Shown here: positions 9,716 to 21,430 of the stretch, piece by piece
How positions within the stretch are numbered: position 1 is the first letter of the stretch
Layout of the letters: every line of letters begins with the position of its first letter
Assembly (NCBI RefSeq): GCF_017311575.1
Contig: NZ_JAFFQY010000008.1
Span: 36,646-100,645 of the forward strand
DNA: 64,000 nt
Source of the DNA: Roseococcus thiosulfatophilus
GTDB lineage: Bacteria > Pseudomonadota > Alphaproteobacteria > Acetobacterales > Acetobacteraceae
Reading direction: 5' to 3'
Notes under the pieces: generated by a model
What the model saw: the letters and a program-made list of their open reading frames with translations, nothing else
Told to the model about the DNA's origin: nothing
Databases searched by the model: none
Program-made: the position numbers and the translations under genes

Positions 9716-12700
9716 ATGATGCGCACGCCGACTCGCCTTCCGCCCGGTGCGGCCGCGCCGCCGGCCGAGCCACCTTCCACGCGCCTGCATGTCGGCATCG
9801 GCACCTGGCTGCTGGGCCTCGTCCTGGCGGCGGTGCTGCCCGTCGTGATGCTGACGGTGGCCGCGGCATGGATCGCCGCCGAAGGGGTCCGCGCGGGCCT
9901 CGATGAGCGCGTCACCCGCGTCGCCCACACCTTCGCCCTGGCGGTGGAGCAGGACGTGGCGCTGACCCGCACGGCGCTGGAAGGGCTCGCGATGGCGCCC
10001 GCCCTTTCCCCGCCTCCAGACGCCGCCCTCTCGGCCCAGGACCTCGCCGGGCTTGCCGGGCAGGCGGAGCGGGTGGCCGCGGCGCTGGACGCGGTCATCG
10101 CCATCACCGACCTCACCGGGCAGGAATGGCTGCGCACCACGGCCGCGCCCGGCGAGGCCTCGCCGCAGGAGGCCGCGCTTGCGGCCGCGGAGCGCGCCCT
10201 CGCGACCAATGCGCCCACGGTGAGCAACCTGCTTCTGCAGGACAGGACGGGGCAGCCTCGGCTCGCCTTCTTCCTGCCGCTGCGGGGCGAAGGGGGCCAA
10301 CCCTCGGCCCTGCTCGGCGCCACCCTGCGACCCGCGCGCCTGCGCGAGAGGATGGCCACGCATCTGGTCCCGCCCGGGGCGGTGATCATCGTGTCCGACG
10401 CGGCGGGCTGGCCCGTGGTCGAGGCCGGCGAACCGTCCGGCACCCTCCCTCCCATCGTACCCTGGCGCGAGGGCGAGCCGCTCGCCTTCTCCGCCGAGGC
10501 CGCCAATGGCGCGCCCTGGCTTCTGGGCTTCGCCGCCATCCCCGGCCTGCCCGGATGGAGCCTGACCCTCGCCATCCCCCTCGACGCCCACCTGGCCATG
10601 CTGCGCGCGCCGGCGCAATGGCTGCTGCTGGGCGGGTTGGTCGCGGCCGCGCTCACCGGGCTGCTGGCCTGGCTGCTGGGGGGACAATTGCTGGCCCCGG
10701 CGCGGGCGCTGGCCGCCCATGCCCGCGCCATCGCGCGCGAGTCCCTGGCGCAGGGGCCGGAAGGGCCGCGCCCGGCCCCCCCGGCGCTGCTCCCCACCCC
10801 CATCCGGGAACTGGAGGAGCTGCGCCTGGGCTTCGCCGGGGCGGAGGCCGCGCTGCGCCGGTGCGCGGAGGACGCCGCCGCCCTGCTGCACGTCCGCCAG
10901 CAGAGCGAGGAGAGGCTGCGCCAGGTGCTGGAGCAAGTGCCCGTGGGCATCAGCATCGCCGAGGCGCCCACGGGCCGGCTGCTGTTCCACAACGCCCGCG
11001 CCGAGCGCATCCTGGGCCATGAGCTGGCGGAAACGCCGGAACTGGAGGCCTATCGGCAATACCCGGCCGCCCATCCCGACGGCACGCCCTACCGGCCGGA
11101 GGATTTCCCCATCATCCGCGCGCTGCTCTTCGGCGAGTGTGTGGATGGCCAGCACATGCGCTACGAGCGCGGCAATGGCGAGGCGACCTGGCTTGAGGTC
11201 AGTGCCGCGCCGATCCGCGACGCCTCGGGTGAGATCGCCTTCGCGGTCTGCGCCTTCACCGATGTGGGCGCGGCCCGAGCTGCGGCGGAGGCACTGGCCT
11301 CGGCCGAGGCACGCTCGCGCGCGCTGTTCCAGTCGGCGCCCGTGGCCGCCTACCTGGCGGACGCCGTGACGCGCCGCATCCTCGACTGCAACGCCACCGC
11401 GACGGCCATGCTGGGCCACTCGCCGGAGGCGCTGCGGGGCATGTTCCTCACCGACCTCGACGCCGGGCCGCGCCACGGCGCGCCCCGCCCGCGCGGCCCC
11501 GGTGGCCCGCGCGAGACGCGCCACCGGCACCGCGACGGCAGCATGCGCGACGTGCTGGTGACGACGGTGCCGCTGGAGCTGGACGGGCGGCCGCTGCTCT
11601 ACGCCATCGCGCTGGACGTGACCGAGCAGCGCAAGACCGAAGCCGCGCTCGCGACCAGCGAGGCCCGGCTGCGCACGGCGATGGAGGTCGCGGGGCTCGG
11701 CAGCTGGGAGGTGGATCTGCGCACCGGCACCATGTCGCGCGAGGGCCGCGTGATCCCGCCCCGGCCCGGCCTGTCGCTCTCAGGCTACACGCTGGAGGAG
11801 TTCCTTGCCCGCGTCGTCCACCCCGAGGACGTGAACCGGGTGCGCGAGACCTACAACCTTCTGGCCAGCGGGCAGACCACCCGCTTTCGCATGGAGTACC
11901 GCGTGCGGACGCCCGAGGACACCGGCTGGCTTCATATGGAGAGCTACGGCGTGCTGGTCGAGACCGACCCCGAGACCGGCGCGCCCTTGCGCGCGGCCGG
12001 CACCTCCCGCGACGTGACCGCGCGGCGCGAGGCGGAGGAGGCGCTGCGCGCCAGCGAGGAGCGCTTCCGCTTCGCCCTGCAGGCGGCCGGCGGCATCGGT
12101 ACCTGGGACTGGGACGTGCCCAATGGCACCATGATCGCCGATACGGGCTTCGCCCGGCTGTTCGGCGTGGCCCCCGCGCGCGCCGCCGAAGGGGTGCCGG
12201 TGGAGGAGTTCCTGGCCGGCATCCATCCTGACGACCAGGCGCGCGTCCATGCGCTGCTGGACGAGGCCATCCGCCCGAACTCCCATGGCGACTACGCGGC
12301 CGAACACCGGGTGGTGGACGATCAGGGGCGCATCCGCTGGGTGGTGGCGCGCGGCCGCTGCTACCATGACCTCACGGGCAAGCCGGCCCGCTTCCCCGGC
12401 GTGGTGATCGACATCACCGCCCGCAAGGAGGGCGAGGAACGCCAGGCGCTGCTGGCGCATGAGGTGGACCACCGCGCCAAGAACGCGCTGGCCGTCGCGC
12501 AATCCGTCGTGGCGCTGACCCGCGCGGAGGACCCCGCGGCCTTCCGCGCCGCGGTGTCCGGCCGCATCACGGCGCTGGCCCGCGCCCATACCCTGCTGGC
12601 GCGCGAAAGCTGGAAGGGTGCCTCCCTCTCCGCCGTGCTGGAGGCGGAGCTGGCACCCTACCAGGACGAGGCGGCGGGCGACCTGCGCGGGCGCATCCAT

Positions 12701-13057
12701 GTGGCGGGGCCGGAGGTCGAGCTGGCGCCCGCCGCCGTGCAGCCGCTGGCCATGACGCTGCACGAGCTGACCACCAACGCGGCCAAGCACGGCGCGCTCT
12801 CGGTGCCCGGGGGCGAGGTGGATGTGGAATGGCGGCGCAGCCCCTCGGGGGGGCTGCTGCTGTCCTGGCGTGAGCGCAGCGGGCCGCCCCTGGCCGGGCC
12901 GCCCACGCGCCGCGGCTTCGGCGCCACGCTGATCGAGGCCACCATGCGCCGGCAGCTGGGCGGCGAGATGCTGCTGGACTGGCGGCCGGAAGGGCTGCGG
13001 GCGGAGATGGAGCTGCCCGCCGCGCATCTGCGCTGGCCCGGGGGCTCGGTCGCCTGA
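9716..13057 (+). CDS. Membrane multi-PAS HWE histidine kinase
   Basis: A 1113-residue sensor. The first transmembrane helix (about 28-50) is followed by a periplasmic sensor region of roughly 250 residues (dCache-like length) and a second helix (about 301-322, WLLLGGLVAAALTGLLAWLL). A HAMP-like linker, four successive PAS domains (about 399-522, 532-640, 651-768, 782-908) and the kinase core complete it. The H-box is HEVDHRAKNALA near residue 917. The ATPase has TLHELTTNAAKHGAL, and the HWE-type WRE motif is in LSWRERSGPPL. MM at 9716/9719 is chosen because the upstream frame lacks coding character. It ends the three-gene signalling block. Confidence 0.88.
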   Translation: MMRTPTRLPPGAAAPPAEPPSTRLHVGIGTWLLGLVLAAVLPVVMLTVAAAWIAAEGVRAGLDERVTRVAHTFALAVEQDVALTRTALEGLAMAPALSPPPDAALSAQDLAGLAGQAERVAAALDAVIAITDLTGQEWLRTTAAPGEASPQEAALAAAERALATNAPTVSNLLLQDRTGQPRLAFFLPLRGEGGQPSALLGATLRPARLRERMATHLVPPGAVIIVSDAAGWPVVEAGEPSGTLPPIVPWREGEPLAFSAEAANGAPWLLGFAAIPGLPGWSLTLAIPLDAHLAMLRAPAQWLLLGGLVAAALTGLLAWLLGGQLLAPARALAAHARAIARESLAQGPEGPRPAPPALLPTPIRELEELRLGFAGAEAALRRCAEDAAALLHVRQQSEERLRQVLEQVPVGISIAEAPTGRLLFHNARAERILGHELAETPELEAYRQYPAAHPDGTPYRPEDFPIIRALLFGECVDGQHMRYERGNGEATWLEVSAAPIRDASGEIAFAVCAFTDVGAARAAAEALASAEARSRALFQSAPVAAYLADAVTRRILDCNATATAMLGHSPEALRGMFLTDLDAGPRHGAPRPRGPGGPRETRHRHRDGSMRDVLVTTVPLELDGRPLLYAIALDVTEQRKTEAALATSEARLRTAMEVAGLGSWEVDLRTGTMSREGRVIPPRPGLSLSGYTLEEFLARVVHPEDVNRVRETYNLLASGQTTRFRMEYRVRTPEDTGWLHMESYGVLVETDPETGAPLRAAGTSRDVTARREAEEALRASEERFRFALQAAGGIGTWDWDVPNGTMIADTGFARLFGVAPARAAEGVPVEEFLAGIHPDDQARVHALLDEAIRPNSHGDYAAEHRVVDDQGRIRWVVARGRCYHDLTGKPARFPGVVIDITARKEGEERQALLAHEVDHRAKNALAVAQSVVALTRAEDPAAFRAAVSGRITALARAHTLLARESWKGASLSAVLEAELAPYQDEAAGDLRGRIHVAGPEVELAPAAVQPLAMTLHELTTNAAKHGALSVPGGEVDVEWRRSPSGGLLLSWRERSGPPLAGPPTRRGFGATLIEATMRRQLGGEMLLDWRPEGLRAEMELPAAHLRWPGGSVA

Positions 13058-13111
13058 GGCGGCCCGCCATGCCATAAGCGGCCCGCCATTGCCGGAGCCG
13101 CGCGCCACAAC

Positions 13112-14731
<1,620 letters not shown>

Positions 14732-14738
14732 CCCCGCG

Positions 14739-15593
14739 TCAGACGGGGTAGGCCCGCAAATGCTCCAATAGCAGCGCCGTCACGCGCTCGGGCATCTGGT
14801 CCGGCGTGTAGTGGCCGCCGCCTGGCAGCACCTCGAAGCGATAGGGGGCCTCGACGAATTCCGCTGTGCCTTCGGCCGCCATGCGCCCCACCGTGTCATC
14901 CGCATCGCCCCACATGAAGAGCGTGGGCACGCGCACCTTCCCGATGTCGCGATAGACGCGTCCGCGCGCGCGATACCAGGCCAGCGCCGCCTCCAGCGTC
15001 TCGGTGTTGCCGATCACGGCCAGGTGCTTCTCCGTCGCCTCGGGCGGGATGCCCTGGGCGGCGTGGCGGGTGCGAAGCCAGGCGGCGTTGTCGGCCAGCA
15101 GCTTCGGCACCGCATCGGCCTCCTGGAAGGCCTTGTGGTGGCGCGAGCGGTGGGGCTGGTCCGGGTCCTCGCGCATGGCGCGGGCGAAGGCGCCCGGATG
15201 CGGCCGCGAGAGCATGGTCAGCGAGGCCAGCCGCTCCGGCACGCGTGTCGCGATGTCCCAGGCCAGGCTGCCGCCCCAGTCATGGCCCACCAGATGGAAG
15301 CGCCGGCCCGGCGCCAGCGTCTCCGCCATGGCGATGGCATCGCCCACCAGCTTCTCGATGTCGTAGTTCGCGTGCTGCGTGGTGTCGGGCCGCGCGCCCG
15401 GCGAATGGCCGCGCTGGCCCGGCGCCGCGGCGCGGTAGCCGGCCTCGGCCAGCGCGGGCAACTGCTTGTCGAACAGGTGCCGTGACACGGCGAAGCCGTG
15501 CAGCAGCAGCACCAGCGGCCCGTCCTCGGGGCCGGCCAGGAACACGTCGAAGACGAGCCCCGGGGCGAGCGTGATCTGGCGGTCCTCGATCAT
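14739..15593 (-). CDS. Alpha/beta hydrolase, epoxide-hydrolase-like
   Basis: A 284-residue alpha/beta hydrolase. The oxyanion-loop motif HGFAVS follows strand 3. The nucleophile elbow reads VGHDWGGSLA with Asp, as in soluble epoxide hydrolases and haloalkane dehalogenases, where Ser is usual in esterases. The later acid is in FMWGDADD and the catalytic His in GGGHYTPDQMPE. The ATG at 15593 overlaps the stop of the upstream GMC oxidoreductase by 4 bp, so they are co-translated. A link between oxidation of an alcohol and hydrolysis of a reactive epoxide or halide is plausible, but the substrate is unknown. Confidence 0.85.
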   Translation of the reverse strand: MIEDRQITLAPGLVFDVFLAGPEDGPLVLLLHGFAVSRHLFDKQLPALAEAGYRAAAPGQRGHSPGARPDTTQHANYDIEKLVGDAIAMAETLAPGRRFHLVGHDWGGSLAWDIATRVPERLASLTMLSRPHPGAFARAMREDPDQPHRSRHHKAFQEADAVPKLLADNAAWLRTRHAAQGIPPEATEKHLAVIGNTETLEAALAWYRARGRVYRDIGKVRVPTLFMWGDADDTVGRMAAEGTAEFVEAPYRFEVLPGGGHYTPDQMPERVTALLLEHLRAYPV

Positions 15594-17158
15594 GGCCTTG
15601 TCCTTCCCTTGTCCTGTGCGACGCGCCGCGCCGCCATTTCGCCGATCATCACGCAGGTGAAGTGCAGGTTGGCGCGGCAATCGGTCGGCATGATGGAGGC
15701 GTCCGCCACGCGCAGCCCATCAACGCCCCTCACGCGCAGGTCCGGGTCCACCACGCCGCGCGGGTCCTCGTGCGCGGTCATGCGGCAGGTGCCGGCGGCG
15801 TGCTGGATGTCGCTCGCGTGTTCCAGCATCAGCGCGTCCAGCGCGTTATCGGGCAGGGCGGCGGCCTCGTCCATGGAAAGCGCCGTCTCGCTGAAGGTGA
15901 TGCGCTCCGCCAGCCCCGCCAGCGCCGGTTGCGCGCACAACCGCGCGAGGCGCCTGATGCCGTCGCGCATCCGCAGCCGGTCGGCGGGGTGGTCGAGCAT
16001 GTTCTCCTCCACCTCCGGCTGCGCCTCAGGCTCGGCCGAAACCAGCCGCACCTCCCCGCGCGAGAAGGCGTCGTAGAGCCCCACCGCCACGGCCCCCATC
16101 GGGCCGATGCCGGCGGGGTCCAGGCCGCGATGGTTGTAGGCCACCATGATCATGTCCCGCACACCGCCGCCGCCCAGATGGCTGGAATAGGTCAGGCAGG
16201 CATTGGTGTGCCGCGCGTCCAGTCCGCGCGCGCGGTGCTGCGGCTTCAGCGCCAGGTTCGCGCGCAGCACCGGGTGGTCCATGAAATGCCGGCCCACGGC
16301 GGCGTTGTCGCGCAGCACCGGAATACCCAGCGCACGCAGCGTCTCCGCGGGCCCGATGCCGCTGCGCATCAGCAGGCAGGGGCTGTGGATGGCGCCGGCG
16401 CACAGCACCACCTCGCGCCCCTCCACCTCCTCCCACGGGCCATCGCCGAAGCGCACCCGCACGCCGCGCGCGCGGTGGCCGTCGAAGAGCACGCGATCCA
16501 CCATCGCCTCGCCCCGGATGGCGAGGTTCGGGCGGCCGCGCGCGGGCTCGATATAACCGTCATGGGTGGTGACGCGGCGGCCGTCGCGCAGGTTGATGGG
16601 GTTGCAGGCCACCCCCTCGCCCTCGGGCGCATTGAGGTTGGCCATCCAGGGGTAGCCCTCGGCCAGCGCGGCATCGCGGAAGCCCAGATCCACCGCGCCC
16701 CACTCGGCCTCCGGCATGCGGAAGACGGGCAAGGGGCCGCCCTGGCGGCCGAACTCCGCGTCATCCTCGATGTGGTCGAAGATCGGCAGAACGTCCCCCG
16801 CCGCCCAGCCCTCGCAGCCCGCCTCCGCCCAGGCGTCGAAGGCCGCCGCCACGCCGCGGATCGCGATCTGCGCGTTCACCGTGGAGGAACCGCCCATGGC
16901 CTTCCCCCGCCAGTAGTATTTCGGCGCCTGGGTGCGGGTCCGGCGCGTCATCAGCCCGGGCCATTGCCATTCCGCCTGGTGCGCGGGGTCGTGCATGAAG
17001 GGGATGATGTTGGCGCTGCGCAGCGCGGCCGGCGCCTCATCGGGCCGCCAGTCGCGCCCCGCCTCCAGCAGCAGCACGCGGCGGCCTGGGTCTTCCGACA
17101 GCCGTGCCGCCAGCGCCGCCCCGGCCGAGCCCGCGCCCACCACGATCACATCCCACAT
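15590..17158 (-). CDS. GMC-family FAD-dependent oxidoreductase
   Basis: A 522-residue glucose-methanol-choline oxidoreductase. The N-terminal FAD-binding motif is VVGAGSAGAALAARL. Signature 1 lies around GKAMGGSSTVNAQIAIRG, signature 2 around GAIHSPCLLMRSGIGP. The C-terminal active-site and FAD-contact region reads HAAGTCRM and DASIMPTDCRANLHFT. Members oxidise primary alcohols such as choline, aryl or polyethylene-glycol alcohols. Without a close marker the substrate is left open. It lies 35 bp downstream of oxyR on the same strand and is coupled to the epoxide-hydrolase-like gene, suggesting an oxyR-GMC-hydrolase transcript. Confidence 0.9.
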   Translation of the reverse strand: MWDVIVVGAGSAGAALAARLSEDPGRRVLLLEAGRDWRPDEAPAALRSANIIPFMHDPAHQAEWQWPGLMTRRTRTQAPKYYWRGKAMGGSSTVNAQIAIRGVAAAFDAWAEAGCEGWAAGDVLPIFDHIEDDAEFGRQGGPLPVFRMPEAEWGAVDLGFRDAALAEGYPWMANLNAPEGEGVACNPINLRDGRRVTTHDGYIEPARGRPNLAIRGEAMVDRVLFDGHRARGVRVRFGDGPWEEVEGREVVLCAGAIHSPCLLMRSGIGPAETLRALGIPVLRDNAAVGRHFMDHPVLRANLALKPQHRARGLDARHTNACLTYSSHLGGGGVRDMIMVAYNHRGLDPAGIGPMGAVAVGLYDAFSRGEVRLVSAEPEAQPEVEENMLDHPADRLRMRDGIRRLARLCAQPALAGLAERITFSETALSMDEAAALPDNALDALMLEHASDIQHAAGTCRMTAHEDPRGVVDPDLRVRGVDGLRVADASIMPTDCRANLHFTCVMIGEMAARRVAQDKGRTRP

Positions 17159-17193
17159 GCGCCATTCCCCACGCGAAAGCGGCGACGCTACCG

Positions 17194-18099
17194 CTACACC
17201 GCGCCGGCCGCAGCCCCCTCGGCGAAGGGGCGCAACCGGGCGGCGATGACCTCGCCCACCGCCTCCACCGCCGCCCGGCGCGGAAAGCCCGCCCGCCAGA
17301 CGATGCGGATGCAGCGCCCCGCCCGCGCCGAGAGCGGCCGCAGCACCAGCCCCGCATCCTGCGCCGCCCCCGCCGCCAGCCCCGGGATCAGCGTGGTGCC
17401 ATAGCCGGCCGCCACCATGTTCAGCAGCGTGGAGAGGCTGGCCGAGCGCAGCGTGCTGCCCAGCACCCCCGCCTGGCCGCAGGCCGCCAGCGCCTGGTCG
17501 CGCAGGCAATGCCCGTCCGCCAGCACCAGGATGTCCTGGGCGAGCTCGGCCTCCGCCACCACCTCGCGGCCGGCGAGACGGTGCTCGGGCGGCAGGGCGG
17601 CCAGGAAGGGTTCCTCGAACAGCGCCTCGCCGACCAGATCTGGCCCGTCCTCCTCGGTGGCCAGCAGGGCGGCGTCGAGCTGGTGGGTCCGCAGCCGTTC
17701 CAGCAGGGCCAGGGTCTGGTCCTCCCAGGGCTCGATCTCCAGCGCCGGCAGGGCGGCGCGCAGGGGCGCGAAGACCAGCGGCAGCAGATAGGGCGCCAGC
17801 GTCGGAATGATGCCCAGCCGGAACCGCCCCGCCAGCGGGTCGCGCAGGTCGCGCGCCACGGCCAGGATGGCATCCGCCTCGGCCACCGCGCCGCGCACAT
17901 GGCCCAGCAGCCGGTCGCAGGCCTCGGTGGGGACCACGCTCTTGCCGCCGCGCTCGAACAGCGTGACGCCCAGCGCCTCCTCCAGCTTGCGCACCTGCAC
18001 GGAAAGCGTGGGCTGGCTGATGCCGCAGGCCTCGGCCGCGCGGCTGAACTGCCCGTGCTCGGCGATGGCGAGGATGTAGCGGAGGTCGCGGAGGTTCAT
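17194..18099 (-). CDS. oxyR: LysR-family peroxide sensor OxyR
   Basis: A 301-residue LysR-type regulator. The winged helix-turn-helix covers about residues 1-60 (QFSRAAEACGISQPTLSVQV), followed by a periplasmic-binding-protein-like sensor domain. ADGHCLRDQALAACG carries Cys198 and Cys207, equivalent to the Cys199/Cys208 redox pair of E. coli OxyR; this is the direct evidence for a peroxide sensor. It is divergent from katG, the classic arrangement. The 196-bp shared region holds an OxyR-like half-site at 18120-18134, only 20 bp from its own start, which also allows autoregulation. Confidence 0.95.
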   Translation of the reverse strand: MNLRDLRYILAIAEHGQFSRAAEACGISQPTLSVQVRKLEEALGVTLFERGGKSVVPTEACDRLLGHVRGAVAEADAILAVARDLRDPLAGRFRLGIIPTLAPYLLPLVFAPLRAALPALEIEPWEDQTLALLERLRTHQLDAALLATEEDGPDLVGEALFEEPFLAALPPEHRLAGREVVAEAELAQDILVLADGHCLRDQALAACGQAGVLGSTLRSASLSTLLNMVAAGYGTTLIPGLAAGAAQDAGLVLRPLSARAGRCIRIVWRAGFPRRAAVEAVGEVIAARLRPFAEGAAAGAV

Positions 18100-18119
18100 G
18101 GCTTCCCAAAGCGTGACGC

Positions 18120-18134
18120 ATAGATACCGTCTAT
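18120..18134. promoter_or_regulatory. OxyR-type operator (ATAG-N7-CTAT)
   Basis: The sequence reads ATAG, seven bases, CTAT, the exact half of the consensus OxyR binding element (ATAG-N7-CTAT repeated after N7). The second half, beginning at 18142 after seven bases, is weak (GTTG-N7-GGTC). It lies between divergent oxyR and katG. A possible katG promoter overlaps its right side, with TTGAGA at 18143-18148 and CATACT at 18164-18169. That position suits activation through contact with RNA polymerase. Confidence 0.65.
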
Positions 18135-18247
18135 GGCGGCGGTTGAGATTAAGGTCTTCCTTTCATACTCGCGATGCCTCTAGCCTGTGGCAAGACCAAC
18201 CGCCCGGGGGGAGCGAAGGGCCGCGAACGGCCCACCCGGGGCGGTGA

Positions 18248-20500
<2,253 letters not shown>

Positions 20501-20512
20501 GGCCAGGACCTC

Positions 20513-20536
20513 GGCCGGGCCCGCATGGGCCCGGCC
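20513..20536 (+). terminator. Hairpin downstream of katG
   Basis: A perfect 10-bp GC-only stem, GGCCGGGCCC then GCAT then GGGCCCGGCC, starts 12 bp after the katG stop. There is no T-run, as is common in high-GC genomes, so termination strength is uncertain. Confidence 0.65.
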
Positions 20537-20602
20537 TCCCGCGCGGGCGCTGACACGGCTTCGTCACTTTGCGCCCGCGCCCGCCCGACGCAAATTGGGC
20601 GG

Positions 20603-21319
20603 ATGGAGATCAACGACTATCCCCTTCGCCTTGCCCTCGCCCTGCTGCTGGGTGCCGCCATCGGTGCCGAGCGCCAGTGGCGGCAGCGCATGGCGGGGCT
20701 TCGCACCAATGCGCTGGTGGCGCTCGGCGCCTGCTGCTTCACCGTCTTCGGCCTGGTGACGCCCGGCGATGCCAGCCCGACGCGCGTCGCCGCGCAGGTG
20801 GTGACGGGAATCGGCTTCCTGGGCGCGGGCGTCATCATGCGCGAGGGGCTGAACATCCGCGGCCTGAACACGGCCGCCACCCTCTGGTGCGCGGCGGCGG
20901 TGGGCGTGTTCTGCGGGGCGGGCGCCTATCTGCTGGCCCTGGCCGCGACCGGCCTCATCATCGGCGCCAATCTCGGATTGCGCCCCCTGGTGCGGCTGAT
21001 CGACCGGCAACCGGATGCGGGGTCGGAGGTGGAGCACGCCTATCGCATCAGCGTCACCTGCAAGGCGTCCAAGGAGGCGCATATCCGCGCTTTGCTGGTC
21101 CAGGCCATCGCGGGTGGCGAGGTGCGGCTGCGCCGACTGGACAGCGAGGACCTGGCCGACCCCGCCAGCACGGCCGAACGCGTGGTGATCACCGCCGAGC
21201 TCGCCTCCAGCGGGCGGGCCGAGGCGCTGCTCGAGGCGATCGTGGGACGGCTCAGCCTGGAAGGCTCGGTCACCCGCGCGGGCTGGGCGGAGGCGGGCGG
21301 AGGCACGCAGGCCCATTAG
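20603..21319 (+). CDS. MgtC/SapB-family membrane protein
   Basis: A 238-residue protein. The N-terminal hydrophobic half has about four transmembrane segments with family motifs LLGAAIGAERQWR, GLRTNALVALGA, GIGFLGAGVIM and IRGLNTAATLW. The C-terminal soluble half (about 155-230) resembles the ACT-like domain of MgtC. MgtC proteins act in magnesium limitation and, in pathogens, intracellular survival by modulating ATP synthase or phosphate handling. Environmental homologues are common and their role is unclear. The ATG at 20603 is chosen, since the 26 upstream codons overlap the katG terminator region. It is monocistronic. Confidence 0.87.
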   Translation: MEINDYPLRLALALLLGAAIGAERQWRQRMAGLRTNALVALGACCFTVFGLVTPGDASPTRVAAQVVTGIGFLGAGVIMREGLNIRGLNTAATLWCAAAVGVFCGAGAYLLALAATGLIIGANLGLRPLVRLIDRQPDAGSEVEHAYRISVTCKASKEAHIRALLVQAIAGGEVRLRRLDSEDLADPASTAERVVITAELASSGRAEALLEAIVGRLSLEGSVTRAGWAEAGGGTQAH

Positions 21320-21430
21320 GGCGGGTTTCGGCACGCCTGGTGATTGCGCCTCGACGCACCCCGCGCGGCCCGCCCCCGCAACGCTGACGCTTCCCGCGCG
21401 TTTCCTGTCCTTCACGCGGGAGGGACATCC

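Noticed and set aside
13059..13089. 12-bp direct repeat GCGGCCCGCCAT, 19 bp apart, before the ABC-F gene
   Set aside because: Short and in GC-rich filler between two genes; no symmetry or regulator to support a site.
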